Source: Desulfarculaceae bacterium (lineage in GTDB: Bacteria > Desulfobacterota > Desulfarculia > Desulfarculales > Desulfarculaceae). From it: a DNA stretch of 64,000 bases. The notes beneath the pieces are model-generated. The model had not been told where the DNA came from, made no database searches, and was given only the letters and a program-made list of their open reading frames with translations. The stretch is taken from positions 242,896 through 306,895 of the forward strand of contig JAIPEN010000005.1 in NCBI GenBank assembly GCA_021737145.1, in the 5' to 3' direction. This document shows, in pieces, positions 19,655-30,369 of the stretch (the stretch's first letter is position 1; every line of letters starts with the position of its first letter). The position numbers and the translations under genes are program-made.

Positions 19655-20585
19655 GATACGCTCCGGCCGACCCTTGATCATCGACATCAAGGGCAACTCC
19701 CTGGATGATGGGCCGGGCACCCGCTCGGTGGTGTTTATGAAGGGGTGCCCCCTGAACTGCGCATGGTGTCAGAACCCGGAAAGCAAGAAGATCGCCCCGG
19801 AGTTGTGGTTCGAAACGGACAAGTGCGTGTCCAGCGGGGAGTGCGTGCCCGCCTGCCCCGAGGGGGCCCTTGGCCCGGGCGACCCCTTGGTCATTGACCG
19901 GGATAAGTGCACCCTGTGCTTCGACTGCGTGGCCGCCTGCCCCTCCACCGCCCTGCGGCGGGTGGGCCAGGACATGACCGTGGAGCAGGTGGTGGCCAAG
20001 ATCGCGCCCTACAAGCCCTTCTTCGATACCACCGGCGGCGGGGTCACCTTGTCCGGAGGGGAGCCCACCCTGTTCATGGAGTTCACCTCCCAGCTGTTGC
20101 AGGCCCTTAAGCAGGAGGGCATTCCCACCCTGGTGGAGACCGCCGGCCTGTTCAACTTCGACGCCTTCGCCGAGCTGGTGCTCCCCTACTGCGACATCAT
20201 CTACATGGACATCAAGCTCATCGACCCCGAACTGCACAAGCGCTGGTGCGGGGTGGACAACACGCGCATCAAGGAGAACTTCATCCGGCTGCACCAGATG
20301 GCCGCGAGTGGCGGCTTCAGCATCAAACCACGCACGCCTCTGATTCCGGGCCTCACCGACACCGACCAGCTAATGGCCGACCTGGCCGGGTTCTATCTGG
20401 CCCACGGGGTCAAGCTGGCCGCCTTGGAGAAGAACAATCCCATCTGGTTCGACAAAAGCGAAAAGGTGGGGGTGGAGCCGGACTTCGCACCCGACGACCC
20501 GGCCCGTGGCTTTTACGATAATGAGCGCTACGCCCTCATCAAGAAATATTTCGAGGACCAGGGCATAACCATCCTTGAATCCTGA
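19644..20585 (+). CDS. glycyl-radical enzyme activating protein (radical SAM)
   Basis: FMKGCPLNCAWCQNPES (CxxxCxxC) plus ferredoxin-like Cys clusters; GGGVTLSGGEPTLF. Overlaps the GRE stop. Confidence 0.93.
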   Translation: MASEIRSGRPLIIDIKGNSLDDGPGTRSVVFMKGCPLNCAWCQNPESKKIAPELWFETDKCVSSGECVPACPEGALGPGDPLVIDRDKCTLCFDCVAACPSTALRRVGQDMTVEQVVAKIAPYKPFFDTTGGGVTLSGGEPTLFMEFTSQLLQALKQEGIPTLVETAGLFNFDAFAELVLPYCDIIYMDIKLIDPELHKRWCGVDNTRIKENFIRLHQMAASGGFSIKPRTPLIPGLTDTDQLMADLAGFYLAHGVKLAALEKNNPIWFDKSEKVGVEPDFAPDDPARGFYDNERYALIKKYFEDQGITILES

Positions 20586-20632
20586 GCGGACCGGCCTGGC
20601 GGGCCGGTGGCACCTTGGCAAAGGAGAGGCAC

Positions 20633-21073
20633 ATGAAGCGATTGTTGCAAGCAACCTTGCTGGGTTTGGCAATTGTCCTGATCGCCCCCGCCGCCCTGGC
20701 TGGCGGCCTGAGCGGGGTGTGGACCCTGGAGATAAGCCAGTACAAGAACACCTGCGGCGGAGAGCCCACCGCGGCCAAGGAGCTGACCCTAACCCAAAAG
20801 GGCCGCGCCCTTACCGCGGCCATCGGGGTCAAGGGGGACGACGGCAAGACCTACACCGGCACCTTCAAGGGCGCCATGGACCAGGACCAGCCACCGGCAA
20901 AGGCCATGCTTCACGGCAAGTTCGAGGTGGCGGGCTTTACCACCGACGAGACCATACAGCTCGAGTTCCCCGATGGCCGGAGCTATACCGGGGCCTCCCA
21001 GTGGAAGATTCAAGCCGCTGACAAAAAGACCACCTGTTTGGGGAGCCAGAAGATAAAGGGGCGCAAAAAGTAA
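20633..21073 (+). CDS. small exported protein of unknown function
   Basis: Signal peptide MKRLLQATLLGLAIVLIAPAALAGG, ~120 aa mature beta-rich sequence with two Cys; follows the GRE activase. Confidence 0.6.
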   Translation: MKRLLQATLLGLAIVLIAPAALAGGLSGVWTLEISQYKNTCGGEPTAAKELTLTQKGRALTAAIGVKGDDGKTYTGTFKGAMDQDQPPAKAMLHGKFEVAGFTTDETIQLEFPDGRSYTGASQWKIQAADKKTTCLGSQKIKGRKK

Positions 21074-21249
21074 GCCGGCCTTAAAAGGCTTTCAACTGCC
21101 AGTCTGGGTCTGGCGGACAGCTGTTCGGCCTAGCCTGGCCAGGCCGATAGGCTCGCCTCCCCCCTGCTTTTGGACCAAGGCGCGCCTGGAGCGCCCGGCG
21201 GCCCCCACAAGGTTTCGAGAGCCCGCCGCATCCAATGCTGGTTCGCTTT

Positions 21250-22800
21250 TCATTGTTCCTGATCCACCCACCCCAGGCTGCGCTCCACCGCCTTTTGCCA
21301 ATTGGCATAGCCGGCCTTTCTCTGGCGCGGGGTCATGGAGGGCAGCCAGCGCCTGCTCTCGGCCCAGTTTTTCCTTAACTCTTCCAGGCTCTCCCAGAAA
21401 CCCACGGCCAGGCCGGCGGCGTAAGCCGCGCCCAGGCTGGTGGTCTCGTTGGTTTGGGACCGTATCACCGCCACATCCAAAACGTCGGCCTGAAACTGCA
21501 TGAGCAGCTCGTTGGCCACCATGCCCCCATCCACCTTGAGGCGCTTTAGCTCCACCCCGGAGTCCCGGTTCATGGCCTCCACGATGTCCTTGGTCTGATA
21601 GGCCGTGGCCTCCAGCACCGCGCGGGCCAGATGGCGCTTGTCCGCGTAGCCGCTCAGCCCCACTATCACTCCCCGGGCGTCGGCCCGCCAGTGTGGCGCG
21701 AATAGCCCCGAAAAGGCGGGCACGCAATAAACCCCGCCATTGTCGCCGGCTTGGGCGGCCATTTGCTCTATCTCCGAGGCGTCGCCGATGATCCCCAGGT
21801 TGTCGCGCACCCATTGCACCAGGGCTCCGGCCACGGCGATGGAGCCCTCCAGGCAATAAACCGGTCGGGCCCGACCGAGCTGATAGCCCACCGTGGTGAG
21901 CAGGCCGTGGCTGGAGGTGACCTGGTCGGGGCCGGTGTTGAGCAGCAAAAAGCAGCCCGTGCCATAGGTGTTCTTGGCCTCGCCGGGCGCAAAGCAGGCC
22001 TGCCCCACCAGAGCTGCCTGCTGGTCGCCCAGGGCCCCGCACACCGGCACCCGGGCGCCCAGGGGCCCGCCGGGCAGGGTGTAACCCCAGGGCTCGGGGT
22101 CGCTGGAGGGAACGATGCGCGGCAGGGCCTGTCCGGGGATGCCCAGGATGCGCAGAATCTCGTCTTCCCACTGGAGGCTGCTCAGGTTCATCAGCATGGT
22201 GCGGCTGGCATTGGTCACGTCGGTGACGTAGGCCCCGCCCGCCGGACCGCCAGTGAGCAGCCAGATGAGCCAGGTCTCCATGGTGCCCATGAGGGCGCGG
22301 CCCTTTTCCAGGGCCCGGCGCGCCCCAGGCACCTCGTCCAGCAGCCAGGCCATTTTGGTGCCGCTGAAATAGGTGGCCACCGGCAGGCCGGTTGTCCGGC
22401 GAAAGCGGTCCTGGCCGCCCTCGCGGGCCAACTCGCGGCAAAGGTCCTGGGTGCGGGTGCATTGCCACACGATGGCGTTGTGCAGGGGCTCGCCGCTCTC
22501 CCGGTCCCAAAGAACCGTGGTTTCGCGCTGGTTGGTGATGCCTATTCCGGCCAGGTCCGAGCCACGCAGCCCGGCCTCGGTCAGGGCCTCCTGAATCACG
22601 CTCTGGGCGTTGGCCCATATCTCCAGGGGGTCGTGCTCCACCCAGCCGGGATGGGGGAATATCTGCCGGTGCTCCCGCTGTGCCTGGGAGACCATGCGGC
22701 CCCCGTGGTCGTAAACCATGAAGCGGGTGCTGGTGGTTCCCTGGTCCAGCGCACCCACGTAATCAGCCACGGCATTCTCCAAGCGCTTGGCGGGCTGCAA
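21250..22800 (-). CDS. glpK: glycerol kinase
   Basis: [70 protein letters not shown]. Confidence 0.95.
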   Translation of the reverse strand: MQPAKRLENAVADYVGALDQGTTSTRFMVYDHGGRMVSQAQREHRQIFPHPGWVEHDPLEIWANAQSVIQEALTEAGLRGSDLAGIGITNQRETTVLWDRESGEPLHNAIVWQCTRTQDLCRELAREGGQDRFRRTTGLPVATYFSGTKMAWLLDEVPGARRALEKGRALMGTMETWLIWLLTGGPAGGAYVTDVTNASRTMLMNLSSLQWEDEILRILGIPGQALPRIVPSSDPEPWGYTLPGGPLGARVPVCGALGDQQAALVGQACFAPGEAKNTYGTGCFLLLNTGPDQVTSSHGLLTTVGYQLGRARPVYCLEGSIAVAGALVQWVRDNLGIIGDASEIEQMAAQAGDNGGVYCVPAFSGLFAPHWRADARGVIVGLSGYADKRHLARAVLEATAYQTKDIVEAMNRDSGVELKRLKVDGGMVANELLMQFQADVLDVAVIRSQTNETTSLGAAYAAGLAVGFWESLEELRKNWAESRRWLPSMTPRQRKAGYANWQKAVERSLGWVDQEQ

Positions 22801-23027
22801 CCGCCGACAAAAGATTGGACGGTATTATAGCCTCCCGCCGGGTTGGGCAAAAATCCAAACTCCGGCCCCGGCTGATTTTTGCGGGCCGGGAGCCGGAGCC
22901 GGAACCTCCGAAGGTGACAGGAAACCAGGCGCCGAAAGGCGCTGGATGCCGTGGCCGGGGTGAAGGCGGTCGACGCCTCCACGAGCAAGCGGCGTCCGCG
23001 TCACGGAACACTTGGCCTCAAGAGAAG

Positions 23028-25472
23028 CTACTTGTCCGCTTGCCCCAGCTTGACGGCCATGTTGTGCAGCCGCAGGCGGTCCCTGGGCGCCATGCCTTGC
23101 TGCCCCAGGGCCCCTTGCAGAACCTGCAAGGCGGCCGGGGTTTCGCCGGCTTGGCGCAGGATATCGGCCCAGAGCAGGTAGGCGTCAGCATAGGCCGGCC
23201 ACCTCTTGGTGACCGATTGCAGGAGCTCGGCCGCGCCCCGGGCATCGCCCTCCTGCCCCATCATGTAGGCCAAGGTGAAGCCGTAGCGCGGATTGGGGCT
23301 CAGCCCATAGGCCCGGCGGCACAGGGGCAGGGCCTCCCCGGGCTTTTTCTTGAAGAGCAGCAGGCCCAGGTTGTAGGCCGCGGGGGCCATCTTGGGGTCG
23401 GCCTTGAGCGCGGCGCGCAGATGCTTCTCCGCCGCCTGGGCGTCGCCCTGTTCGGCCAAGAGCAGCCCCAGGTTGAAGTTGGCCGTGGCGTTGTTCGGCT
23501 CCAACTCCAGGGCCTTGCGCAGTTGCCGGGCGGCCTGCTTGGCGTCGCCCGCGCGGGCATGGGCCATGGCCAGGTTGACCCGGGGGATCACAGTGTCCGG
23601 CGACAAACCCAGGGCCTCCTGGTAGGCGTGGATGGCCTTCAGGGGAACGCCCCGCTCCAGGTAATAGTTGCCCACATTGTAAAAGGCGGACCAGGTGTCG
23701 GGACGAGCCATGAAGGAGGCCAGCATCTCCTGGGTGGCCGCCTTGAGGGCAGCGGCCTGCTCCGGGCTCAGGCCCTGGCGGGGATACCTGGCCAGGCTTT
23801 GGGCGGCGCGGATGCGGACCAGGCGGCGCGGATCCTTGAGCGCGGCGAGGAGGACCTCGCGCGCCTGGGGGCTGGGCCAATCACCCAGGGCGGCCAGGGC
23901 CGCGCCCCGCACCAGGGGCGAAGGATCGGCGCTGGCCTTCAGAATGACCGGCCACTTGCTATCCAGGGGGCAGGCCCCCAGCAGGCGGATAAGCGAGGCG
24001 GCGAATACCGGATCCCGCTCCTTGCCGGAGATGTAGGCCAGCATGCCGGGCAGGCGCGACCAGTCGCGGTCGCGAGCCTCCTGGATCAGACCGGCCCGGT
24101 GCAGCACCGGCGCCTGGTAGTCGTCCTTGTGCCAGGCGCGCACCTCGGCGTCGGCCCAGGCCGCGTCCTTGTCCTTATGACAATGGTTGCAGGCGTTGGG
24201 TGACTTGAACTTGATGGTGGCCGCCGGGGTGGGCGGCAGCATGGAGTGGTCGCTGCGGTGCATGCCCGCGAAGCTGGTCATGGGCATGTGGCAGGCGATG
24301 CACTGGTTGCCCGGGCTGTCGGCCTTGTGCCTGGTGTGGGCGGTGGCGTTGGCCACCCGCTCGGCGTGGCAGGGCAGGCAGGCGCGGTTGGGGTCCTTCT
24401 TTTGGCGGAAACGGCCGCTGGAGGTGTGGCAGTGGGTGCAGTCCAGCTTGCCCGCCTGGTTGCAGGGGCTCATCAGCCAGCTGGTGTATGTGTAGTTCTC
24501 GCCCAGATCCCGCCCGTCGGGATAATAGTCGCTGTGCTCCAGGAGCGCCAGGTCGAAGTGGTCCCAGAAGTTGTCTCCGGGCATGAAGCTCTGGGTCAGG
24601 GGTATGGCCTTGGCATGGCAGGTGGAGCAGGTGGCGTTGTTCTGATCGTGGGTGAAGTCGCGGCCGCCCCGGGAGATCTTCAGGTCCTTGGGCACCGTGC
24701 CCTTGGGCGCTTCCCGGCACACCTTGGCGTGGGCCTCGCCCGGCCCGTGGCAGGTTTCGCAGTTGATGCCCGGCTCTTTCCAGGTGGTGTGGTAGGCCCC
24801 GGTCTGGGGATTGTAGTTCAGGGAGAACTGGCTCACGTGGCAGCCGTGGCAGGAGGTGTTGAAGGTGTAGGCCGCGTCGCGCCAATCCACCGGCTGGTCG
24901 CTGGCGTGGCGGATGCCGCTCTTGGCCGTGTCGAACCAGGCCTTCTTGTTGATGTCATAGGCCACGGGCAGGGTCTGCAAGCGGCCCTTGTCCATGGGCG
25001 TCAGGAAGTAATAAATGTTCTTGCCGCCCAGGGCGTGCTTGATGGCCAGGCGCTTTTGGCCTTGGGCGGTCTTTTCCACCACCCACCCTTGGCCCTTGCC
25101 TATCTGGGCCTGGTAGCTGGCGCCCCTTATTTTCATGGGGGCCTTCTGGGGGGTCAGGTTGGCGGCGGCAAAGGCGTCGCTGTATGCCTGCATGGCCGTG
25201 CCGTGGTGGGAGGGGGCCCAGAGTTGATAGAACCGCTCGTGGCACTCGCGGCAGCTCTGGCTGCCGGTGTAGGAGCCCTGGGCCTTGATGTCGGCCGGCG
25301 GCTTGGCCGGGGCAAGCCCCCAGCTCAGGACCACGGCCAACAGCAAACACCCGCCCAGGCCCATTGCCTTGATAATTCCACGGCTCAAAACCGGCCTCCT
25401 TCCGTTTGATCGTCCCACCCCCCCAACGCCGGTTTCATTTCCGACAAGCGGGAAACACCTGGGCGAAATCAT
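23028..25472 (-). CDS. multiheme (eight CXXCH) cytochrome c fused to HEAT-like and TPR repeats
   Basis: CRECH, CHGCH, CETCH, CSTCH, CTHCH, CLPCH, CIACH, CNHCH; then LVRGAALAALGDWPSPQAREVLLAAL (HEAT-like) and LEPNNATANFNLGLLLAEQGDAQAAEKHLRAALKADP (TPR). Confidence 0.9.
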   Translation of the reverse strand: MISPRCFPLVGNETGVGGVGRSNGRRPVLSRGIIKAMGLGGCLLLAVVLSWGLAPAKPPADIKAQGSYTGSQSCRECHERFYQLWAPSHHGTAMQAYSDAFAAANLTPQKAPMKIRGASYQAQIGKGQGWVVEKTAQGQKRLAIKHALGGKNIYYFLTPMDKGRLQTLPVAYDINKKAWFDTAKSGIRHASDQPVDWRDAAYTFNTSCHGCHVSQFSLNYNPQTGAYHTTWKEPGINCETCHGPGEAHAKVCREAPKGTVPKDLKISRGGRDFTHDQNNATCSTCHAKAIPLTQSFMPGDNFWDHFDLALLEHSDYYPDGRDLGENYTYTSWLMSPCNQAGKLDCTHCHTSSGRFRQKKDPNRACLPCHAERVANATAHTRHKADSPGNQCIACHMPMTSFAGMHRSDHSMLPPTPAATIKFKSPNACNHCHKDKDAAWADAEVRAWHKDDYQAPVLHRAGLIQEARDRDWSRLPGMLAYISGKERDPVFAASLIRLLGACPLDSKWPVILKASADPSPLVRGAALAALGDWPSPQAREVLLAALKDPRRLVRIRAAQSLARYPRQGLSPEQAAALKAATQEMLASFMARPDTWSAFYNVGNYYLERGVPLKAIHAYQEALGLSPDTVIPRVNLAMAHARAGDAKQAARQLRKALELEPNNATANFNLGLLLAEQGDAQAAEKHLRAALKADPKMAPAAYNLGLLLFKKKPGEALPLCRRAYGLSPNPRYGFTLAYMMGQEGDARGAAELLQSVTKRWPAYADAYLLWADILRQAGETPAALQVLQGALGQQGMAPRDRLRLHNMAVKLGQADK

Positions 25473-26433
25473 TTTTCATGCTGATCAGGGTCCAGCCGTT
25501 TTGGCGGGCCAGGTCCAGGCCCTTGTCCAGACGCCCAATGTGCGACTTGCGGTCATAGGCGAACTCCCGCGCCGCGTCGTCATGGTGCAACAGCATCATC
25601 AGCCTGGGGCCGGGCCCCGAGGCGGTGTATTGTAGCATGGCCAGATCGCCGTCCGAGTTGCCCACCGCCATGATGGGCCGGAGGCCGATCTGCAGAGCAA
25701 TATTTTGCGGCTTGCCCGGTCCGTCGTCAATGCTGTTGATCTCGGGGAGCCGGATCACCTCGGCCTTGCCGCCCTTGAGCTGAAACTTGCCCTTGAGGCT
25801 GGAGCCGATCACCTGATAAGGCGGCACGCCGTAGGCGCTCCGGGAAAAGGCCCGGATGAAATCCACACCGCCGCCGGAGACGATGAAGGTCTTGAAGCCA
25901 TGGGCCCTCAGATAGGCCAGCAGCTCCACCATGGGCTGATAAATCATCTGGGCGAAGAGCATGTCCTTCTTGGGGTTGCGCGCCGCGCTGAGCCAGGTCT
26001 TGGCCAATGCCTGCATCTGCTGGGAGGTCAGCCCGGCGTGGGTCAGGCCCACGATCTTCAGAATGCCCTTGTGCCCCAGCTTGGCCAGCTTGGGCAGGTC
26101 GCCGGCCAGGGCCGCCTGCACGGCCGGGATTTTCTTCCACTCGGGATGCCGGGGGGCCATCTCCTTGAGCCGGTCCAGGGCGAAAAAGAGCTGCACATAC
26201 ATGGGCTGCTCGGACCACAGGGTGCCGTCGTTGTCAAAGGTGGCGATGCGCTCACCCGGCGGCACATAGTCCGGCCCGCCTTTTCGGGTGACCTTGTCCA
26301 CAAAGGAGATGATGGTCTGTTTGGTTTTGCCGTCGCGCCAGGAGGCCAAGGGATCATCGGCCGCCTGGGCCGGAAGGGCCAGACCCAGCAGGGCCAGCAC
26401 GGCCGCTATGGTTAAAAAATGCCTCGCTATCAT
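25435..26433 (-). CDS. exported HAD-superfamily hydrolase
   Basis: Signal peptide; RIATFDNDGTLWSEQPMYVQL (HAD motif I), FIVSGGGVDFIRAF (motif II), MAVGNSDGDLAML (motif IV). Confidence 0.88.
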   Translation of the reverse strand: MIARHFLTIAAVLALLGLALPAQAADDPLASWRDGKTKQTIISFVDKVTRKGGPDYVPPGERIATFDNDGTLWSEQPMYVQLFFALDRLKEMAPRHPEWKKIPAVQAALAGDLPKLAKLGHKGILKIVGLTHAGLTSQQMQALAKTWLSAARNPKKDMLFAQMIYQPMVELLAYLRAHGFKTFIVSGGGVDFIRAFSRSAYGVPPYQVIGSSLKGKFQLKGGKAEVIRLPEINSIDDGPGKPQNIALQIGLRPIMAVGNSDGDLAMLQYTASGPGPRLMMLLHHDDAAREFAYDRKSHIGRLDKGLDLARQNGWTLISMKNDFAQVFPACRK

Positions 26434-26509
26434 GACAATCCTCCCATGACCCCGCGCTACATTTGCCGGGTGGCGCGGTGCCGCATTCCTATGGGCTCTC
26501 ATGCCCTCT

Positions 26510-27325
26510 CTAGTCCAGGAACTGCATGTTCAATCCCACGAAAACCTGCCAATCAGGCCAACCCTCTCCCCGGTCGAGCACCGACACTTGAGGCTCCACG
26601 AAAAGGTTGAACACCGTTTTTCCCGCCTTGATGACCTTGCCCAGGCCCACCCCCAGGGGCAGGCTGTAGTCACCGCTGTCCAGGTCGTAGACCCAGATGG
26701 GGGCCGCGCGCAGGTATAGCCCATCGCCGAGCTGCAAGAAGGCGAAGGGCTGCAAGGCGCCGGTGTTCACGTTGGACCGGTCATCGTTACCCGCGAAGCT
26801 GGCCTCCCAAGTGAGCAAATAGCCATACTGGAAGCGGCGCGAGGTTGCATCGAACAGCACGTTGGCAAAGCCGCCCGACCATTTCTCCGAGCCCAGCTCG
26901 TCCTGGGTGGCGGTGGGGGCCGTAAGCTGGGGGCCCAAGCCAAAGCTGATCGCCGGGTTGCCGGTGTCGAACAAATAGGCCGCGAAGATGTTAAAGTCGC
27001 CCAGGCCGCTTTCGTGGCCCCCACCCTGGGTGGAGGGGTAGGTGTTCACCGGCAGGGAGGCCCGCGTGATCCAGTCGGTCTTCAATATCTTTACCGGCTG
27101 GGCGAAGCGCGCCCAAAACTGATTGGCGTTCTCGCTGGTCCCGGTCACCCGGCCGATGTAGTAGTTCTGAAAATTCAGGGCGGTCATGCTGGCCAGGGGG
27201 TTGTTGGCCTGGGCGGCCGCGTCGGCGGCCGGCTGGGGCGCGGCCTTGTCGGGGGCGGCCGGGACGGCCGGAGAGCCCAGCCAAATGCCGAGCAACAGGA
27301 TCAAGGATGCCGTCAGGTATTTCAT
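26510..27325 (-). CDS. putative outer-membrane beta-barrel (porin/transporter-like) protein
   Basis: Signal peptide; alternating beta pattern; C-terminal aromatic strand ...[10 protein letters not shown]. Confidence 0.65.
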   Translation of the reverse strand: MKYLTASLILLLGIWLGSPAVPAAPDKAAPQPAADAAAQANNPLASMTALNFQNYYIGRVTGTSENANQFWARFAQPVKILKTDWITRASLPVNTYPSTQGGGHESGLGDFNIFAAYLFDTGNPAISFGLGPQLTAPTATQDELGSEKWSGGFANVLFDATSRRFQYGYLLTWEASFAGNDDRSNVNTGALQPFAFLQLGDGLYLRAAPIWVYDLDSGDYSLPLGVGLGKVIKAGKTVFNLFVEPQVSVLDRGEGWPDWQVFVGLNMQFLD

Positions 27326-27375
27326 GGTTGCTTGACGCACCTTTTTTGGGGGGCCGGGCGCGCCGTGCGCGGATA

Positions 27376-27406
27376 AATAAGAGCGCCCCCGTGACGGGGG
27401 CGCTCT
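27376..27406 (-). terminator. rho-independent-like terminator downstream of the arylsulfatase
   Basis: GAGCGCCCCCGTGACGGGGGCGCTC stem; minus strand followed by TTATTTAT. Confidence 0.75.
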
Positions 27407-27435
27407 CTTGGTTTTTGCCGGGCAGCCCTTGCCGC

Positions 27436-29091
27436 CTAGTTGCCCGTGGGCATGGGCAAGCTGATGCCTTCCTTGCGCAACACCTCGCGGACCCACTCAT
27501 ACTTCTGGTAGTTGCTAATGGTTATGGGACCGGTGTAGGTCCCGCTCTGCAGCTTGCGCGGCGGATACTTGACATAGGTCTTCATCAGCTGGCCGACCAC
27601 CTCGCCGAAGGTGACCATGGTCCAGGTGCGCTCGGTCCAGTTGGTCATGAACAGGTCGTAGCGCTCCTGGGGGTCTTGCCACAGGTCGAAGACCTGGGGC
27701 ACGGTGGCCACGTACTTCTTGGCGCCCTTCCAACCCAGGTTGGTGTCCACGGCCAGGCCGCCGGTGGGCTGGCCGTCGTCGCCGCGCAGGTTGAACACGG
27801 CCTTGTAGTTGCCCGCGCGCACCGCGCCGGGGCTAAGTTCATCCTCGGTGAAGTAGAACCAGTTGGTGCGGGCACTCTTGCCGGTGCCGAAGAGCACCGG
27901 CGACATGTCATAGCTGTCGAAGATTATGGGCTGGCCCTCACGGTCCTTCTTGGGCAGCTCGATACCCGCGACGCTGGCAAAGGTGGCCATCAGGTCCAGG
28001 CCGCCCAGGATGTCGAAGTTGCGCACCCCGGCCTTGATCTTGCCGGGCATGACCGCGATGGCCGGCACCCGGTTGCCGCCCTCACGCACGGTACCCTTGG
28101 TGCCCCGGAAGGGGGTGTAGCCCGCATCGGGATACACGTCCTGCCAGGCGCCGTTGTCCGTGGTCCAGATAACCAGGGTGTTTTTGTCCAGGCCCAGGGC
28201 CTTGAGCTTGTCCATCACCGCGCCGATGTGCGAGTCCAGCTCCACGATGGAGTCAGCGTACTTGGTCTTGGACAAGGACTTGTGCTTGAACTGGGGCGAG
28301 GGCAGGTTGGGCTGGTGCACTTTCATGAAGTTGATGTTGATGAAAAAGGGCTTGCCCGACTTGGCCGCCTTGTCCAGGAACTCCAGCGCGGCCTTTTCCA
28401 CGTAGTCGTCCAGGAAGGGTATGCCCACCACGCCCTTTTCCGGGGTGTTGACATACTCACCGTTGACATTCCAGTCCTGCTTGGCCTTTTCGCCGGACTT
28501 GCCGGAGAGGGCGCCCTTGGTCACCCGTTTGAACATATCCCTGAGCTTGGGGTTCATGTCCGGGAACCAGTTGGGGTCGCCGTAGGTGTAGGCGTTGAGG
28601 TGGTAGAGGAAGCAGTACTTCATCTCGTCGTAGCCCTGGGCGTTGGGCAGGGCGTAGTCCGCCTCGCCCAGGTGCCACTTGCCGGTGAAGTAGGTCTGGT
28701 AGCCGGCCTTCTTGAGCACCGAGGCCAGGGTCCACTCCGCGGCCGGCAGTCCGCCGCCCTGGCCCTGGAAGGCCACGGTGGTCATGCCGCTACGGTTGGG
28801 GATGCGCCCGGTCTGCATGGCCGCGCGGCCGGGGGTGCAACTGGGCTGGGCGTAAAAGGAGAAGAAGGTCATGCCCTGGTCGGCCATGCGGTCCAGGTTG
28901 GGGGTGGGCATGCCGCGCCCCTCTCCACCGCCGTAGACGCCCAGGTCTCCATAGCCGGTGTCGTCGGACACGATCAGCAGGATGTTGGGTTTTTGGTTGG
29001 CGGCCAGGGCGGGGACCGCTGCCACGACCAAGGCCAAGGCAAACACCACAACCCACCAATTCCGAATTCCAACAAAACAACTCCTCATCAT
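27436..29091 (-). CDS. arylsulfatase (type I, Cys-type formylglycine site)
   Basis: Signal peptide; [23 protein letters not shown] and [14 protein letters not shown] (CxPxR). Confidence 0.93.
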   Translation of the reverse strand: MMRSCFVGIRNWWVVVFALALVVAAVPALAANQKPNILLIVSDDTGYGDLGVYGGGEGRGMPTPNLDRMADQGMTFFSFYAQPSCTPGRAAMQTGRIPNRSGMTTVAFQGQGGGLPAAEWTLASVLKKAGYQTYFTGKWHLGEADYALPNAQGYDEMKYCFLYHLNAYTYGDPNWFPDMNPKLRDMFKRVTKGALSGKSGEKAKQDWNVNGEYVNTPEKGVVGIPFLDDYVEKAALEFLDKAAKSGKPFFININFMKVHQPNLPSPQFKHKSLSKTKYADSIVELDSHIGAVMDKLKALGLDKNTLVIWTTDNGAWQDVYPDAGYTPFRGTKGTVREGGNRVPAIAVMPGKIKAGVRNFDILGGLDLMATFASVAGIELPKKDREGQPIIFDSYDMSPVLFGTGKSARTNWFYFTEDELSPGAVRAGNYKAVFNLRGDDGQPTGGLAVDTNLGWKGAKKYVATVPQVFDLWQDPQERYDLFMTNWTERTWTMVTFGEVVGQLMKTYVKYPPRKLQSGTYTGPITISNYQKYEWVREVLRKEGISLPMPTGN

Positions 29092-29369
29092 TACCCTCCG
29101 TTTTAACCACGCATCTTCGCGGCAAATATCATATTGGCTGGCTCGCGCTTCCATTGGTTCTCTCCACGGGCGGCGTGCCTGCCGTGTGCTACCCCATGTG
29201 TGGGCAATTTCTTCCTATTTCATTCTAGGTACAAACGGATTTTTATCGCAACTTTTGGTCCAAATGTCCAAACTGCTTTTATTAACTAAGAAAATCCACT
29301 TTTTGGTTGCGCGGGCGCACCCGAATAATCAATAATGCACAAAAAACCTACAATCGATCAGTTTTTTGC

Positions 29370-30335
29370 ATGAAAAGCCTGAAAGCCCTACATTACGCCC
29401 TGGCCCTTTATGAGGCCCGCAGCTTTACGGCGGCCGCCCGCAGCCTGGGTATATCCCAATCCGCCCTGTCCCGGGCCATACAAAAGCTGGAAAAGGACCT
29501 GCGGGTTTCCTTGTTCGACCGCAGCAGATCCGCGGTAAAGCCCACGCCCTTTGGCGAGGCCTATCTGGGCCGCGCGGACGACATCCTGCGCCAGTTGGAA
29601 GATGCCGAGCGGGAGGTCCGCATGATGAGCGGCCTGGAGAAGGGCACCCTGAGGGTGGGCTTCGGGCCGGTGTATTCGGCCAGCCTGGCCGGGCCGGCGG
29701 TAGGTAGCTTTGTCATGGAAAATCCAAACCTTGAGGTGAGGATCACCTTGGGGGGATGGCCTTACCTGTTTAAGACGCTGCTCACGGACGAGATTGACCT
29801 GTACGTGGGCGAGATCAGCGTGCTGGCTCAGTATGCCGGGCTGAAAACAATTCCCTTGAGCACCCAATCCGGCGTGTTTTTCTGCCGGCCAGGCCACCCC
29901 TTGCTGGAGCAGGATTCAGTCACCGTGGAAGATCTGGCCCAGTACCCCTTTGCCTCGGTTCAGCTTCCCCCCCGCATCCAGGGGTTCCTCAAAGAGATCG
30001 TGAGCCTGGACAAGACGGCCGGAGGGGTGGAGATCGCCCGGCCGCCCATCGAGTGCGATGACTTTTTCGTCACCAAGCGGGTGGTGTTCAACAGCCAGGC
30101 CGTGGGGCTGGCCAGCAGCTATGTGCTTCGGGACGAGTTGGAGGCCGGCACCCTGCAAGAGTTGAAGGTCACGGGCAACCGCCTTTCATCCCAGGGCGGG
30201 GTGGTGGCCAAGGATCAAACCACCCTCTCGCCCTCGGCCCAGGAGTTCATCTCCCACCTCCTGGATTGCGACCGCAACTACGCGCCCGCCCGGCCGGCCT
30301 CCGAGCCCCGGGAGCAAGGGCCGCAATCCCCCTGA
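29370..30335 (+). CDS. LysR-family transcriptional regulator
   Basis: N-terminal HTH LHYALALYEARSFTAAARSLGISQSALSRAIQKLEKDLRVSLFDRS. Confidence 0.93.
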   Translation: MKSLKALHYALALYEARSFTAAARSLGISQSALSRAIQKLEKDLRVSLFDRSRSAVKPTPFGEAYLGRADDILRQLEDAEREVRMMSGLEKGTLRVGFGPVYSASLAGPAVGSFVMENPNLEVRITLGGWPYLFKTLLTDEIDLYVGEISVLAQYAGLKTIPLSTQSGVFFCRPGHPLLEQDSVTVEDLAQYPFASVQLPPRIQGFLKEIVSLDKTAGGVEIARPPIECDDFFVTKRVVFNSQAVGLASSYVLRDELEAGTLQELKVTGNRLSSQGGVVAKDQTTLSPSAQEFISHLLDCDRNYAPARPASEPREQGPQSP

Positions 30336-30369
30336 ACCGCCCTTCCCAAAGAGCCGGGCCGGCCCCCGG

